Part shown: positions 12,924-26,281 of the stretch, piece by piece
Numbering within the stretch: the first letter of the stretch is position 1
How the letters are laid out: the number at the start of each line of letters is the position of its first letter
The notes under the pieces: generated by a model
The model's database searches: none
What the model saw: the letters and a program-made list of their open reading frames with translations, nothing else
Told to the model about the DNA's origin: nothing
Program-made: the position numbers and the translations under genes
Assembly (NCBI RefSeq): GCF_014207935.1
Contig: NZ_JACHLL010000001.1
Coordinates: 930,001-994,000 of the forward strand
Origin: Pseudomonas fluvialis
GTDB lineage: Bacteria; Pseudomonadota; Gammaproteobacteria; Pseudomonadales; Pseudomonadaceae
DNA: 64,000 nucleotides
Direction of reading: 5' to 3'

Positions 12924-13271
12924 TTTCTCATCCGCTTTGGCTTTGATTAATAGATAAAAGGTTTTTCTCTTTGAAAAAGAGCTTGATGTTATAGAGCTTA
13001 ATGGTGATCGCAGTTTCTGTGGGTAAGTCACCCAAGAGCCCATGATTACTGGTTTTCAGAGCAGGATAAAAGGGTGTTAAAGCTGAGCATGGGCTGTGCC
13101 GAGCCTGCTGGAAAGCTGGGGATGAAAGGCCGTTTTATCTACAGGCGGTTTTGGCGGCTTTTTTTGCACAGCTTTTCAGGGGGAGCTCAGGCGGCCTTAT
13201 CCACAGCCTTCATTACTTATTGATTTCCTGAATAAAGCCTTGATTTTACTTGGCGTTGCCGCCCATTCGGG

Positions 13272-13303
13272 TGTGGATAACTACCCCTGCGCAGGGCTAC
13301 AAT
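13272..13303 (+). promoter_or_regulatory. Candidate dnaA promoter overlapping a DnaA box
   Basis: TACAAT at 13298-13303 is a good -10 element 37 nt before the dnaA start. The -35 position (around 13274-13280) has no consensus hexamer but coincides with the perfect reverse DnaA box at 13272-13280. That placement would allow DnaA to repress or control its own gene, as known in E. coli. The promoter itself is inferred. Confidence 0.45.
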
Positions 13304-13339
13304 GGCGGCTGTTTTTTGCCTTGTCCTGGGGGATGGTCC

Positions 13340-14821
13340 GTGTCTGTGGAACTTTGGCAGCAGTGCATCGAGCTTTTGCGCGACGAACTGCCGGCCCAGC
13401 AATTCAACACCTGGATCCGTCCTTTGCAGGTAGAAGCCGCGCCGGATGAGTTGCGCGTGTTTGCACCTAACCGCTTCGTGCTCGACTGGGTCAACGAGAA
13501 GTACCTGGGGCGTCTGCTGGAGCTACTGGGCGAGCGCGGTAACGGCAGTGTGCCGGCCTTGTCGTTGCTGATCGGCAGCAAACGTGCGGCGGCTCCCAAG
13601 GTGGCAGCAGTAGCGCTTCCTAATAATGAAACGCCGGTTACGCCAGCCTCTACCAATGTGCAGCCCACTGTGACCGTGGTGCGTGGCGAGACGCCGGGTG
13701 CCGATGAAGCTGCCGCGCGTGGCGAGGATCCGCTGCAGGCTGCGCCCAAGCAGCCGGTGCGCAGTGAGCGTGAAGTTCAGGTTGAAGGTGCGCTCAAGCA
13801 CACCAGCTACCTTAATCGTACCTTTACCTTCGAGAATTTTGTCGAGGGTAAATCCAACCAGTTGGCCCGTGCCGCGGCCTGGCAGGTGGCGGACAATCCC
13901 AAGCACGGTTACAACCCGCTGTTCCTTTATGGGGGCGTCGGCCTGGGCAAGACCCACCTGATGCATGCCGTGGGTAACCACCTGCTGAAGAAGAACCCGA
14001 ATGCCAAGGTGGTCTACCTGCATTCCGAGCGTTTTGTGGCTGACATGGTCAAGGCCCTGCAGCTCAACGCGATCAACGAGTTCAAGCGCTTCTACCGTTC
14101 GGTCGATGCGCTGCTGATCGACGACATTCAATTCTTCGCCAAGAAAGAGCGGTCTCAGGAAGAGTTCTTCCATACCTTTAACGCCCTGCTCGAAGGCGGC
14201 CAGCAGGTGATTCTCACCAGCGACCGCTACCCGAAGGAAATCGAAGGCCTTGAAGAGCGGCTGAAATCGCGTTTCGGTTGGGGGCTGACGGTGGCGGTCG
14301 AACCGCCCGAGCTTGAAACCCGCGTGGCGATCCTGATGAAGAAGGCCGACCAGGCCAAGGTCGATCTGCCCCACGATGCAGCTTTCTTCATCGCCCAGCG
14401 CATTCGTTCCAACGTGCGTGAGCTGGAAGGTGCTCTCAAGCGGGTAATCGCTCACTCGCATTTCATGGGACGGCCGATCACCATCGAACTGATTCGCGAG
14501 TCGCTCAAGGACCTGTTGGCGCTGCAGGATAAATTGGTCAGTATCGACAATATCCAGCGCACCACGGCCGAGTACTACAAGATCAAGATTTCCGATCTGC
14601 TGTCCAAGCGTCGTTCGCGCTCGGTGGCACGTCCGCGTCAGGTCGCCATGGCTTTGTCCAAGGAACTGACCAACCATAGCCTGCCGGAAATTGGCGATGC
14701 CTTTGGTGGACGCGACCACACCACAGTGCTGCATGCCTGTCGTAAGATTGCCGAGCTGAGGGAATCTGACGCGGACATCTGTGAAGACTACAAGAATCTG
14801 TTGCGAACCCTGACTACCTGA
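13340..14821 (+). CDS. dnaA: Chromosomal replication initiator DnaA
   Basis: 493-residue DnaA, the AAA+ ATPase that binds DnaA boxes and melts oriC. It starts at GTG 13340, giving [20 protein letters not shown], the usual Pseudomonas N-terminus. A frame open further upstream runs through origin DNA and is not used. Domain I is the first 90 residues or so, then a variable Pro/Ala/Thr-rich linker (about 95-155). The AAA+ domain has Walker [10 protein letters not shown] near 196-204 and Walker B LLIDDIQF. The C-terminal DNA-binding signature [15 protein letters not shown] begins near 455. dnaN follows after 36 nt. Confidence 0.98.
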   Translation: MSVELWQQCIELLRDELPAQQFNTWIRPLQVEAAPDELRVFAPNRFVLDWVNEKYLGRLLELLGERGNGSVPALSLLIGSKRAAAPKVAAVALPNNETPVTPASTNVQPTVTVVRGETPGADEAAARGEDPLQAAPKQPVRSEREVQVEGALKHTSYLNRTFTFENFVEGKSNQLARAAAWQVADNPKHGYNPLFLYGGVGLGKTHLMHAVGNHLLKKNPNAKVVYLHSERFVADMVKALQLNAINEFKRFYRSVDALLIDDIQFFAKKERSQEEFFHTFNALLEGGQQVILTSDRYPKEIEGLEERLKSRFGWGLTVAVEPPELETRVAILMKKADQAKVDLPHDAAFFIAQRIRSNVRELEGALKRVIAHSHFMGRPITIELIRESLKDLLALQDKLVSIDNIQRTTAEYYKIKISDLLSKRRSRSVARPRQVAMALSKELTNHSLPEIGDAFGGRDHTTVLHACRKIAELRESDADICEDYKNLLRTLTT

Positions 14822-14857
14822 TTCCAACACTTACGCCTTGAGGCAAGGGACTAGACC

Positions 14858-15961
14858 ATGCACTTCACCATTCAACGCGAGGCCCTGTTGAAACCCCTGC
14901 AACTGGTCGCGGGCGTCGTGGAACGCCGGCAGACCCTGCCGGTGCTGTCCAATGTGCTGCTGGTGGTCGAAGGCCAGCAGCTGTCACTGACCGGTACTGA
15001 CCTGGAAGTCGAGCTGGTGGGTCGGGTCACTCTGGAAGAGCCTGCCGAAGCTGGCGAGATCACCGTGCCGGCGCGCAAGCTGATGGACATCTGCAAGAGC
15101 TTGCCGAGTGATGCGCTGATTGATATCCGCATCGACGAGCAGAAGCTGCTGGTGAAGGCCGGTCGCAGCCGATTCACCCTGTCGACGCTGCCGGCCAATG
15201 ATTTCCCCACCGTCGAAGAAGGCCCGGGTTCGTTTACCCTGAACCTGCCGCAGGCCAAGGTACGTCGCCTGATCGAACGCACCAGCTTTGCCATGGCTCA
15301 GCAGGATGTTCGTTACTACCTCAACGGCATGTTGCTTGAAGTCAGTACCGGTGTACTGCGTGCGGTCGCCACCGACGGTCACCGCCTGGCCATGTGCTCG
15401 ATGCAGGCCGAGATCGAACATGAAGGCCGTCACCAGGTCATCGTGCCACGCAAGGGTATTCTCGAGCTGGCCCGCCTGCTCACCGAACAGGAAGCCGAAG
15501 TTGGCATCGTCCTCGGCCAGCACCATATCCGTGCGACCACGGGCGAGTTCACCTTCACGTCCAAGCTGGTTGATGGCAAGTTCCCGGATTACGAGCGTGT
15601 ACTGCCGCGCGGCGGTGACAAGCTGGTGATTGGTGAGCGTCAGTCGCTGCGTGAAGCGTTCAGCCGTACGGCCATTCTCTCCAACGAGAAGTACCGCGGC
15701 ATCCGCCTTACTCTCGCTGCCGGGCTGCTGAAAATTCAGGCCAACAACCCGGAGCAGGAAGAGGCTGAAGAAGAGGTGGCCGTCGACTACAGCGGCGGCA
15801 ATCTGGAAATCGGCTTCAACGTTAGTTACCTGCTCGATGTACTCGGCGTGATGACCACCGATCAGGTGCGTCTGACCCTGTCCGACTCCAACAGCAGTGC
15901 GCTGGTACAGGAAGCCGGCAACGACGACTCCGCGTATGTCGTCATGCCGATGCGTCTCTGA
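14858..15961 (+). CDS. dnaN: DNA polymerase III sliding clamp (beta subunit)
   Basis: 367-residue beta clamp, which encircles DNA and holds polymerases on the template. The N-terminus MHFTIQREALLKPLQLVAGV and the conserved C-terminal AYVVMPMRL that forms the clamp-binding pocket are both present. Length and three-domain layout match the family. It lies between dnaA and recF; recF starts 10 nt downstream, so the three are probably cotranscribed. Confidence 0.98.
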   Translation: MHFTIQREALLKPLQLVAGVVERRQTLPVLSNVLLVVEGQQLSLTGTDLEVELVGRVTLEEPAEAGEITVPARKLMDICKSLPSDALIDIRIDEQKLLVKAGRSRFTLSTLPANDFPTVEEGPGSFTLNLPQAKVRRLIERTSFAMAQQDVRYYLNGMLLEVSTGVLRAVATDGHRLAMCSMQAEIEHEGRHQVIVPRKGILELARLLTEQEAEVGIVLGQHHIRATTGEFTFTSKLVDGKFPDYERVLPRGGDKLVIGERQSLREAFSRTAILSNEKYRGIRLTLAAGLLKIQANNPEQEEAEEEVAVDYSGGNLEIGFNVSYLLDVLGVMTTDQVRLTLSDSNSSALVQEAGNDDSAYVVMPMRL

Positions 15962-15971
15962 TCCTCACTGA

Positions 15972-19489
<3,518 letters not shown>

Positions 19490-19510
19490 TGGGTTATCGC
19501 TGTAAATAAA

Positions 19511-19538
19511 AAACCGGCCTTGAAGGGCCGGTTTTTTT
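19511..19538 (+). terminator. Rho-independent terminator after gyrB
   Basis: Perfect 9-bp stem AAACCGGCC / GGCCGGTTT with a 6-nt loop, ending in seven T residues. It closes the dnaA-dnaN-recF-gyrB block. Confidence 0.9.
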
Positions 19539-19651
19539 ATTCCAGAAAAGACTTATGCACTTTTCAACTGTTTCAGACGTTTGAATAAAAAGCTTTTAAA
19601 GTCAGTGTCTTGCTTAAGGTGATAGCACTTTGCTGTTTTTTCCTGCACAGC

Positions 19652-19660
19652 TTATCCACA
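19652..19660 (+). promoter_or_regulatory. Isolated perfect DnaA box downstream of gyrB
   Basis: TTATCCACA, a full consensus box, sits in the 178-nt gap between gyrB and the convergent acyltransferase gene, 8 bp before that gene's stop. No other box accompanies it. Confidence 0.6.
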
Positions 19661-19667
19661 GAACCGA

Positions 19668-20447
19668 TCAAACGCTGTCGGCAACCTCTTCCCGCTCGGG
19701 TGTGCTCAGCGGCTGATAGCCGTCGATGCGTTGCTGCTGCTCTGCTACCCATTGCTGGGCGCGGTCGTTGAGTTCGGCAATGGCGCGTGGACCTGTACCA
19801 CTGGCGTGCATCAGTGGGCCTATGACCACCTGCACGGTTCCCGGTGTTTTCCCCCAGCCCTGTTTGGGCCAGAAGCGACCGGCATTGTGGGCAATCGGCA
19901 ATACCGGCAGGCTGGCGTTCACGGCCAGTGCTGCACCACTGCGGGAGAACTTGCCCATCTGCCCCACCGGCACGCGGGTGCCCTCGGGAAAAATCAGCAC
20001 CCAGGCCCCCTGCTGCAGGCATTCATGGCCGCGCTGAGCGACCTGTTTGAGGGCCGCTTTGGGATTACTGCGATCAATGGCGATCGGCTTGAGCATGGCC
20101 ATGGCCCAGCCGAAGAAAGGGACGTAGAGCAGTTCGCGCTTGACCACCTGCGACAGCGGTTCAAACAGGGCAGAAAGGTAGAAGGTTTCCCAGGTGCTCT
20201 GGTGTTTGGCCAGGATCACACAGGGTTGCGGTGGGATGTTTTCCAGGCCGCTGACTTCGTAGCGAATACCGACGATGACCTTGCTCAGCCACACGGCGCA
20301 GTGGCACCAGGCCTGGTTGATCAGGCGATAGCGCGCGCGGAACGGCAGGAACGGCGCGATGAAGAAGCACAGCGTGCACCAGATCAGAGAGCTGGACGAC
20401 AGCAGCAGGTAGAAGAGGAAGGTCCGTATCGCCTGCAATGCTGTCAT
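19668..20447 (-). CDS. Lysophospholipid (1-acyl-glycerol-3-phosphate) acyltransferase, PlsC family
   Basis: 259-residue inner-membrane acyltransferase. By family, it transfers a fatty acyl group to lysophosphatidic acid in phospholipid synthesis. Seen: an N-terminal hydrophobic segment (FLFYLLLSSSSLIWCTLCFF), the catalytic H-x4-D/E block as KHQSTWE (about residue 79), and the substrate-binding FPEGTR (about residue 156). Pseudomonas genomes carry several PlsC paralogues, and the one in this position (P. aeruginosa PA0005) is a secondary enzyme. It starts 9 nt after the gmhB stop on the same strand. Confidence 0.88.
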   Translation of the reverse strand: MTALQAIRTFLFYLLLSSSSLIWCTLCFFIAPFLPFRARYRLINQAWCHCAVWLSKVIVGIRYEVSGLENIPPQPCVILAKHQSTWETFYLSALFEPLSQVVKRELLYVPFFGWAMAMLKPIAIDRSNPKAALKQVAQRGHECLQQGAWVLIFPEGTRVPVGQMGKFSRSGAALAVNASLPVLPIAHNAGRFWPKQGWGKTPGTVQVVIGPLMHASGTGPRAIAELNDRAQQWVAEQQQRIDGYQPLSTPEREEVADSV

Positions 20448-20456
20448 GGTGCGTCC

Positions 20457-20987
20457 TTAGTCGAGCAAGTGAGCGGCAACCGCCGCCAGATCATCGAATA
20501 CCAATGTGCGCTCCGGCAGGCCTTTGGCCAGGGTGCGCAGGCCTTTGCCGGTTTTTACCAGAACCGGCTGACAATGGACGGCCAGGGCCGCATCAAGGTC
20601 ACCACGGCTGTCACCGACAAACCACTGGCCGCTCAGATCGACGCCATAGTAGGCGGCTATCTGTTCGAGCATGCCAGGCAGTGGTTTGCGGCAGCTACAG
20701 CCGTCATCCGGCCCGTGCGGGCAATGGACGATCAGGCCAACCTCGCCGCCCTGCTCCGCCACCAGTTGGCGCAGACGGGTGTGCATGGACTCGAGGGTAG
20801 CTTCGTCGTAATAACCGCGAGCCAGCCCCGACTGGTTGGTTGCCACAGCCACGGTCCAGCCTGCCTGGCTCAGGCGGGCGATAGCCGCGACCGAACCGGG
20901 GATCGGAATCCACTCGTCGAGAGATTTGATATAGGCGTCGGAGTCTTCGTTGATGACGCCGTCGCGATCGAGGATCAGCAGTTTCAT
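20457..20987 (-). CDS. gmhB: D-glycero-beta-D-manno-heptose-1,7-bisphosphate 7-phosphatase
   Basis: 176-residue HAD-superfamily phosphatase that removes the 7-phosphate from heptose bisphosphate in the ADP-heptose pathway for the LPS inner core. Seen: the HAD nucleophile motif DRDGVIN (residues 7-13), ATNQSG, the zinc-binding Cys/His cluster HCPHGPDDGCSCRKP (about residues 88-102), and GDSRGDLDAA. The zinc cluster separates GmhB from generic histidinol-phosphatase-type HADs. It lies between glyS and the acyltransferase on the minus strand. Confidence 0.93.
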   Translation of the reverse strand: MKLLILDRDGVINEDSDAYIKSLDEWIPIPGSVAAIARLSQAGWTVAVATNQSGLARGYYDEATLESMHTRLRQLVAEQGGEVGLIVHCPHGPDDGCSCRKPLPGMLEQIAAYYGVDLSGQWFVGDSRGDLDAALAVHCQPVLVKTGKGLRTLAKGLPERTLVFDDLAAVAAHLLD

Positions 20988-21033
20988 GCAGTTACCGAAG
21001 CGACCGGGCGGTATGGCTCCGCCCGGTCACCCG

Positions 21034-23088
21034 TCAGCCAAGCAGGGAGATATCGGCGACGCCGAGGAACAGGCCGCGCAGCTGGTTGAGCAAGGCCAGG
21101 CGATTGGCCCGCACGGCAGCGTCATCTGCATTGACCAGAACCGCTTCGAAGAAGGCATCCACTGGCTCGCGCAGGCTGGCCAGCTGGGTCAGCGCTTCAC
21201 GGTAGCAACGGGCGGCGGCCATCGGCGTCACGGCCTGGGCGGCGGCAGCCACGGCCTGAGCCAGGGCCTGTTCGGCGCCGGCTTCCAGCAGCTTGGCGTC
21301 CACCGCAGCAGGCAGCTGGCCTTCGGCCTTGGCCAGGATGTTCGACACGCGCTTGTTGGCGGCAGCCAGAGCAGCAGCTTCCGGCAACTGGCGGAAGGCC
21401 TGCACGGCCTGTACGCGCTGGTCGAAGTCCAGCGGCGCCGCCGGGCTCAGGGCGCGCACCGCTTGGTAGACGGCCACGTCGATGCCTTCATCTTCATAAC
21501 GAGCGCGCAGGCGGTCGAAGATGAAGTCCAGCACCTGCTGGGCCAGGCCTTCGGCTTTGACCTTGTCACCGTATTGGCCGATGGCGAAGGTCACGGCTTC
21601 CACCAGGTCCAGATCCAGCTGCTTCTCAATGAGGATACGCAGCACGCCGAGCGCGGCGCGGCGCAGGGCGTAGGGGTCCTTGGAGCCAGTCGGCAGCATG
21701 CCGATACCGAAGATACCGACCAGGGTATCGAGCTTGTCGGCCACGGCCACGGCAGCACCGGTGAGGGTGCTCGGCAATTCTGCCCCTGCCCCGCGCGGCA
21801 TGTATTGCTCGTTCAGGGCCTGGGCCACGTCCTCGGCTTCGCCGTCGTGCTTGGCGTAGTAGTAGCCGGCGATGCCCTGCATTTCCGGGAACTCGCCGAC
21901 CATCTCGCTGGCCAGGTCGCACTTGGACAGGATGCCGGCGCGGGCGGCACGAGTGGCGTCGCCGCCAATGCGCTCGGCGATAAAGCCGGCCAGGGCGGAA
22001 ACCCGCTCGGCCTTGTTGAACACGCTGCCCAGCTGAGCCTGGAACACCACGTTGGCCAGGCGCTCGTTGCGCTTTTCAAGCGGCTGGCGTTTGTCCTGCT
22101 TGAAGAAGAACTCGGCGTCGGTCAGGCGCGGGCGCACGACTTTCTCGTTGCCGGCAACGATCTGCGCCGGGTCCTTCGACTCGATGTTGGCCACGGTGAT
22201 GAAGCGCGGTAGCAGCTTGCCGTTGCCGTCCAGCAGGCAGAAGTACTTCTGGTTGTCCTGCATGGTAGTGATCAGGGCTTCCTGCGGCACCTTGAGGAAA
22301 CGCTCCTCGAACGAACAGACCAGCGGCACAGGCCATTCGACCAGGGCAGCCACTTCATCCAGCAGCGCCGGCGGCACGATGGCAGTGCCGTTCTCGGCCT
22401 TGGCCAGTTCCTCGACGCGTTGGGCGATCTGCTCGCGGCGCTTGGCGAAGTCGGCAACCACGAAGGCGCCGCGCAGGTCGTGGGAGTAGCTGGCCGGGCT
22501 CTCGATCACCACCTCGTAGTTGGCGTGGAAGCGATGGCCACGGGACAGGCGCCCTGCCTTCTGCGCGAGGATTTCGCAGTCGACCACATGGTGACCGAAC
22601 AGCATCACCAGCCACTGGGTCGGACGGACGAACTCTTCCTTGCGCGCAGCCCAACGCATGCGCTTCGGGATTGGCAGGTCGGCCAGGGAGGCCTCGACGA
22701 TACCCGGCAGCAGGCTAGCGGTGTTCTGCCCTGCGATGGACTGGCTGAACTTCAGCTTGGGCCCGCTCTGATCGATCTGGCTCAGTTCGACGCCACACTT
22801 CTTGGCGAAGCCCAGTGCGGCCTGGGTCGGGTTACCGTCCTTGTCGAAGGCCGCCTGCACGGGCGGGCCGTCGAGGTTGACGGTGCGGTCCGGCTGCTGG
22901 CTGGCCAGCGCTTCGACCAGCACGGCCAGGCGGCGCGGGGCGGCGTAGTAGCGGGCGCTCTGATAGCTCAGGCCGGCGGCCTTGAGGCCCTTCTCGACGC
23001 CGGCCAGGAAGGCTTCGCCGAGGCTTTTCAGGGCCTTGGGTGGCAGCTCTTCGGTGCCCAGTTCGACCAGGAAATCATGTGCACTCAT
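21034..23088 (-). CDS. glyS: Glycine-tRNA ligase beta subunit
   Basis: 684-residue beta subunit of the alpha2-beta2 glycyl-tRNA synthetase, carrying tRNA-binding and anticodon-recognition parts. The N-terminus [20 protein letters not shown] is diagnostic, as is the middle section with [17 protein letters not shown]. Its ATG overlaps the glyQ stop by 4 nt (ATGA), which suggests coupled, balanced synthesis of the two subunits. Length matches the family. Confidence 0.97.
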   Translation of the reverse strand: MSAHDFLVELGTEELPPKALKSLGEAFLAGVEKGLKAAGLSYQSARYYAAPRRLAVLVEALASQQPDRTVNLDGPPVQAAFDKDGNPTQAALGFAKKCGVELSQIDQSGPKLKFSQSIAGQNTASLLPGIVEASLADLPIPKRMRWAARKEEFVRPTQWLVMLFGHHVVDCEILAQKAGRLSRGHRFHANYEVVIESPASYSHDLRGAFVVADFAKRREQIAQRVEELAKAENGTAIVPPALLDEVAALVEWPVPLVCSFEERFLKVPQEALITTMQDNQKYFCLLDGNGKLLPRFITVANIESKDPAQIVAGNEKVVRPRLTDAEFFFKQDKRQPLEKRNERLANVVFQAQLGSVFNKAERVSALAGFIAERIGGDATRAARAGILSKCDLASEMVGEFPEMQGIAGYYYAKHDGEAEDVAQALNEQYMPRGAGAELPSTLTGAAVAVADKLDTLVGIFGIGMLPTGSKDPYALRRAALGVLRILIEKQLDLDLVEAVTFAIGQYGDKVKAEGLAQQVLDFIFDRLRARYEDEGIDVAVYQAVRALSPAAPLDFDQRVQAVQAFRQLPEAAALAAANKRVSNILAKAEGQLPAAVDAKLLEAGAEQALAQAVAAAAQAVTPMAAARCYREALTQLASLREPVDAFFEAVLVNADDAAVRANRLALLNQLRGLFLGVADISLLG

Positions 23089-24032
23089 TCTGCAATCTCC
23101 AGCTTCGCCAGTACTTCGTCACGCAGTTCGGGGGTGGCCATCGGGAAGCCGAGTTTGGCGCGGGCCAGCAGGTAGCTCTGGGCGATGTTCCGTGCCAGCG
23201 TGCGCACGCGCAGGATGTACTGCTGACGCGCGGTCACCGAGATGGCACGGCGAGCATCCAGCAGGTTGAAGCTGTGCGAGGCCTTGATCACCATTTCATA
23301 GGCCGGCAGCGGCAGCTGCAGTTCCATCAGGCGGTTGGCTTCGGATTCATAGAAGTCGAACAGGTCGAACAGCTTGTCGACGTTGGCGTGTTCGAAGTTG
23401 AAGGTGGACTGCTCCACTTCGTTCTGGTGGAACACGTCGCCGTAGGTGACCTTGCCGAACGGGCCGTCGGAGTAGACCAGGTCATATACCGAGTCGACAC
23501 CCTGCAGGTACATGGCTAGGCGTTCCAGACCGTAGGTGATCTCGCCGGTGACCGGGTAGCACTCGACGCCGCCGACCTGCTGGAAGTAGGTGAACTGGGT
23601 GACTTCCATGCCGTTGAGCCAGACTTCCCAGCCCAGACCCCAGGCGCCGAGGGTTGGCGATTCCCAGTTGTCCTCGACGAAGCGGATGTCGTGCACCAGG
23701 GTGTCGACGCCGATGCGGCGCAGCGACTCCAGGTACAGGTCCTGGATGTTCTCCGGGTTCGGCTTGAGCACTACCTGAAACTGGTAGTAGTGCTGCAGGC
23801 GGTTGGGGTTCTCGCCGTAGCGGCCGTCGGCCGGGCGGCGGGACGGCTGTACGTAGGCGGCGTTCCAGGTCTCAGGACCGATGGCGCGCAGGAAGGTGGC
23901 GGTATGGAAGGTGCCGGCCCCCATTTCCATGTCGTAGGGCTGCAGGATCACGCAGCCCTGCTCGGCCCAGTAGCTTTGCAGGGCGAGGATCAATCCTTGG
24001 AAGGTGCTGACGTCAGGCGTAGTCTGGCTCAC
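23085..24032 (-). CDS. glyQ: Glycine-tRNA ligase alpha subunit
   Basis: 315-residue catalytic alpha subunit. The sequence from GTG 24032 begins [20 protein letters not shown], aligned by memory with the P. aeruginosa protein, and contains [17 protein letters not shown] and [15 protein letters not shown]. The frame stays open for another 780 nt upstream (antisense to tag), which is not coding. The start is GTG with no strong Shine-Dalgarno. The gene diverges from tag across an 81-nt gap. Confidence 0.95.
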   Translation of the reverse strand: MSQTTPDVSTFQGLILALQSYWAEQGCVILQPYDMEMGAGTFHTATFLRAIGPETWNAAYVQPSRRPADGRYGENPNRLQHYYQFQVVLKPNPENIQDLYLESLRRIGVDTLVHDIRFVEDNWESPTLGAWGLGWEVWLNGMEVTQFTYFQQVGGVECYPVTGEITYGLERLAMYLQGVDSVYDLVYSDGPFGKVTYGDVFHQNEVEQSTFNFEHANVDKLFDLFDFYESEANRLMELQLPLPAYEMVIKASHSFNLLDARRAISVTARQQYILRVRTLARNIAQSYLLARAKLGFPMATPELRDEVLAKLEIAE

Positions 24033-24071
24033 GAATTTCACCGGTATCGAGACGATGTCGTAAAACGCCGC

Positions 24072-24077
24072 AGTATA
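24072..24077 (-). promoter_or_regulatory. Probable glyQ -10 element
   Basis: A perfect TATACT on the minus strand lies 40 nt upstream of the glyQ start in the short glyQ-tag gap. The -35 position has no good match, so this is a tentative promoter. Confidence 0.4.
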
Positions 24078-24113
24078 CCCGATCAATTCTGCGCAATCCG
24101 CATGGAACGCCTT

Positions 24114-24671
24114 ATGCCACGCTGCTTCTGGTGCACCAACGACCCGCTGTACATCGCCTATCACGATGAGGAATGGGGAGTGCCGCTGCGCGATCCGCAG
24201 CGTCTTTTCGAACTGCTGTTGCTGGAAGGCTTCCAGGCCGGGCTGTCGTGGATCACCGTGCTGAAGAAGCGCGATCGCTATCGGCAGGTGTTGTGGGGCT
24301 TCGATGTCGAGCGCCTGGCGCGGATGAGCGATGGCGAGATCGAGGATCGCCTGCAGGACCCCGGCATCATTCGCAATCGCCTCAAGCTGCAGGCCGCGCG
24401 GCAGAACGCGCGAGCCTGGCTGAAGCTGGAGGACCCGGTGATGCTGCTCTGGTCGTTTGTCGGTGGCGTGCCGAAGATCAACCATTTCGCCGGACGCGCC
24501 GAGGTTCCGGCCGTCACGCCAGAGGCCGAGGCCATGAGCAAGGCGCTGAAGAAGCTTGGCTTCAGCTTCGTCGGCCCGACCATCTGCTATGCCTACATGC
24601 AGGCCGCTGGCATGGTCATGGATCACACCACCGATTGTGATCGTTATGCCGAACTGCAGGCCAGGCGCTGA
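24114..24671 (+). CDS. tag: DNA-3-methyladenine glycosylase I
   Basis: 185-residue Tag, which excises 3-methyladenine from alkylated DNA. The N-terminus [20 protein letters not shown] and the zinc ligands (early Cys and His, late His and Cys around HTTDCDRY) are present, as is the glycosylase core [15 protein letters not shown]. The start at 24114 gives the usual N-terminus; an in-frame ATG 12 nt upstream (24102) is the alternative. The downstream acyltransferase promoter overlaps its stop codon. Confidence 0.94.
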   Translation: MPRCFWCTNDPLYIAYHDEEWGVPLRDPQRLFELLLLEGFQAGLSWITVLKKRDRYRQVLWGFDVERLARMSDGEIEDRLQDPGIIRNRLKLQAARQNARAWLKLEDPVMLLWSFVGGVPKINHFAGRAEVPAVTPEAEAMSKALKKLGFSFVGPTICYAYMQAAGMVMDHTTDCDRYAELQARR

Positions 24672-24695
24672 CAGCGACTGGCAGACGGTTACAAT
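24668..24695 (+). promoter_or_regulatory. Sigma-70-like promoter of the lauroyltransferase gene
   Basis: CTGACA (24668-24673) and TACAAT (24690-24695) are separated by 16 nt. The elements overlap the tag stop codon and lie 33 nt before the GTG start at 24728. Confidence 0.55.
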
Positions 24696-24727
24696 GGCCG
24701 CCTTTGCCGTTTTGCCTGGAGTCCGCT

Positions 24728-25615
24728 GTGGATGATCTGAAAGGCCGCCTGGTGGTTGGCTTCCTCCGTCTGTTTGCCCTGCTGCCCTGGCGCGCCGTAC
24801 AGGCCGTGGGCAGTGCAATTGGCTGGTTGATGTGGAAGCTGCCGAATAGTTCGCGCCAGGTGGTGCGGGTCAATCTGGGCAAATGCTTCCCGGATATGGC
24901 TGCCGATGCGCGCGAGGCGCTGGTCGGGCAAACGCTCAAGGACATCGGCAAGACCCTGACCGAAAGCGCCTGTGCCTGGATCTGGCCGGCGCAGAAATCG
25001 CTGGGCCTGATTCGCCAAGTCGAGGGCATGGACGTGCTGCAGCAGGCGCTGCAGTCGGGCAAGGGTGTGGTGCTGATCAGCAGCCACCTGGGTAACTGGG
25101 AAATGCTCCTGCAGTACGTCTGTTCTCTGTGCCAGCCGAGCATTCTCTATCGTCCGCCCAAGCTCAAGGCCGTGGATGAACTGCTGGTACGTCAGCGCAC
25201 GCAACTGGGCAACGAGCTGGCGCCCTCGACGCGCGAAGGCATCGTCAGCCTGGTCAAGCGCGTGCGCAGTGGCGGCATTGCTGGTATCGCCGCCGACCCG
25301 GAACCCAGCCGCACCAGTGGCGTGTTCGTGCCGTTCTTCGGCGTGCCGACGCTGACCAGCAAGTTCGTGCCGTCATTGGTGCACGGGCACAAGGCGGTAG
25401 CGGTATTTATCCATGCGCTGCGCCTGGATGATGGCAGCGGTTACCGCGTGATCATCGAGGCTGCGCCCGAAGCGCTGTATGGCAATGACGTCGAGCTGGC
25501 CGTGACGGCGCTCAATCAGGGCATCGAGAAGCAGGTGCGGCAGGCGCCCAGCCAGTACATGTGGAGCATGAAGCGCTTCAAGAAACGCCCCGATGGCGAG
25601 AAGAAGTGGTACTAA
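24728..25615 (+). CDS. Lipid A biosynthesis lauroyl acyltransferase (LpxL/HtrB family)
   Basis: 295-residue late lipid A acyltransferase that adds a secondary acyl chain to lipid A at the inner membrane. Seen: an N-terminal hydrophobic helix ([14 protein letters not shown]), the catalytic H-x4-E motif in SSHLGNWEM (about residue 118), and the family segment [17 protein letters not shown] chose GTG 24728 because GGAG precedes it by 7 nt; the frame also opens at 24704. In P. aeruginosa the gene in this position is HtrB1, and a second paralogue exists elsewhere, so exact acyl position and substrate are not certain. Confidence 0.9.
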   Translation: MDDLKGRLVVGFLRLFALLPWRAVQAVGSAIGWLMWKLPNSSRQVVRVNLGKCFPDMAADAREALVGQTLKDIGKTLTESACAWIWPAQKSLGLIRQVEGMDVLQQALQSGKGVVLISSHLGNWEMLLQYVCSLCQPSILYRPPKLKAVDELLVRQRTQLGNELAPSTREGIVSLVKRVRSGGIAGIAADPEPSRTSGVFVPFFGVPTLTSKFVPSLVHGHKAVAVFIHALRLDDGSGYRVIIEAAPEALYGNDVELAVTALNQGIEKQVRQAPSQYMWSMKRFKKRPDGEKKWY

Positions 25616-25668
25616 CGAAACCTGCTTTAATGAATTAACCCGTAGTTCCAGGCCAGAGCCGGAGGCGC

Positions 25669-25935
25669 ATGACAAACCAACGTGGCAATCCGCGGACCCC
25701 TTTGAAGGTCAAGCTCAAGCTGGAGCACCCACTGCATGGCGAGATGATGGTGACCACTCGGGATATCTCCGATTGCGGGGTCTATATCCTGCTGGATCAG
25801 GCGCACTCACTGCTAAAAGTGGGTGAACAGGTCCAGGGTCAGGTGCAGGGGCTGCCGATGGAGGCGCCCATCCTGCGCATGGAAGTGATTCGGGTCGAAA
25901 CGCTCGGCGTTGGCCTGCGCTTTCTCGGCGAGTGA
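25669..25935 (+). CDS. PilZ-domain protein
   Basis: 88-residue single PilZ domain, expected to bind cyclic di-GMP and pass the signal to a partner. The N-terminal arginine motif is present as RGNPR (residues 5-9) and the second motif as DISDCGVYI (about residues 32-40; consensus D/N-x-S-x-x-G). A GGAGG Shine-Dalgarno immediately precedes the ATG. It follows the lauroyltransferase gene by 53 nt on the same strand and faces the TPR gene. Its effector target cannot be told from the sequence. Confidence 0.88.
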   Translation: MTNQRGNPRTPLKVKLKLEHPLHGEMMVTTRDISDCGVYILLDQAHSLLKVGEQVQGQVQGLPMEAPILRMEVIRVETLGVGLRFLGE

Positions 25936-26256
25936 TTAGGACGCGCCGGCGCTCTTGTCCAGTCGGCGCAGGAACACCAGCATTTCCTTTTCGGTCTGCT
26001 TGTCGCCACGCTGGCGGGCGATTTCCAGACCGTTCTCCCAGGCCAGGCGCGCTTCGGCCTCCAGGCCCTGCTTGAGGCAGGCCTGGCCGAGCAGTTTCCA
26101 CGCCGCCGAATAGGCCGGATCGAAACTCAGGCACTTCTGCAGATGCTGCATGGCCTGCTCGGCATCGCCCTCATCGAGGCAGGCCTTGCCCAGGCCGAAG
26201 CGCAGCAGCGAGTTGTCCACGCCGCGCGCCAGCATCTTTTCCAGTCCTTCGCGCAT
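25936..26256 (-). CDS. Tetratricopeptide-repeat protein
   Basis: 106-residue soluble protein made almost entirely of two or three TPR units (for example LLRFGLGKACLDEGDAEQAMQHLQKCLSFDP and AAWKLLGQACLKQGLEAEARLAWENGL). TPRs mediate protein contacts, and the partner is unknown. I chose ATG 26256 because GGGAG lies 7 nt upstream. It is the last gene after trkA (25 nt gap) in the def-fmt-rsmB-trkA direction and directly abuts the PilZ stop. Confidence 0.82.
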   Translation of the reverse strand: MREGLEKMLARGVDNSLLRFGLGKACLDEGDAEQAMQHLQKCLSFDPAYSAAWKLLGQACLKQGLEAEARLAWENGLEIARQRGDKQTEKEMLVFLRRLDKSAGAS

Positions 26257-26281
26257 GCTTGCTCCCGAATGATCGTGCTCG

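Larger units (their letters stand above)
12837..13339. other. oriC: Chromosomal replication origin oriC (rpmH-dnaA intergenic region)
   Basis: A 503-nt non-coding region in the classical Pseudomonas origin position. 12920-13015 is AT-rich, a likely unwinding element. DnaA boxes follow: perfect TTATCCACA at 13197-13205 and, on the reverse strand, TGTGGATAA at 13272-13280. There is TTTTGCACA at 13162-13170, and one-mismatch copies TTATCTACA at 13135-13143 and reverse TGTGGGTAA at 13018-13026. A second AT-rich patch lies at 13208-13250. The rpmH promoter lies on one side and dnaA expression signals on the other. Confidence 0.9.

Noticed and set aside
13523..14830. A 435-codon open frame antisense to dnaA
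   Set aside because: Complete overlap with certain dnaA and no family resemblance.
24033..24818. Long N-terminal extension of glyQ
   Set aside because: The frame is open but is antisense to tag and the acyltransferase start. The family N-terminus begins at GTG 24032.
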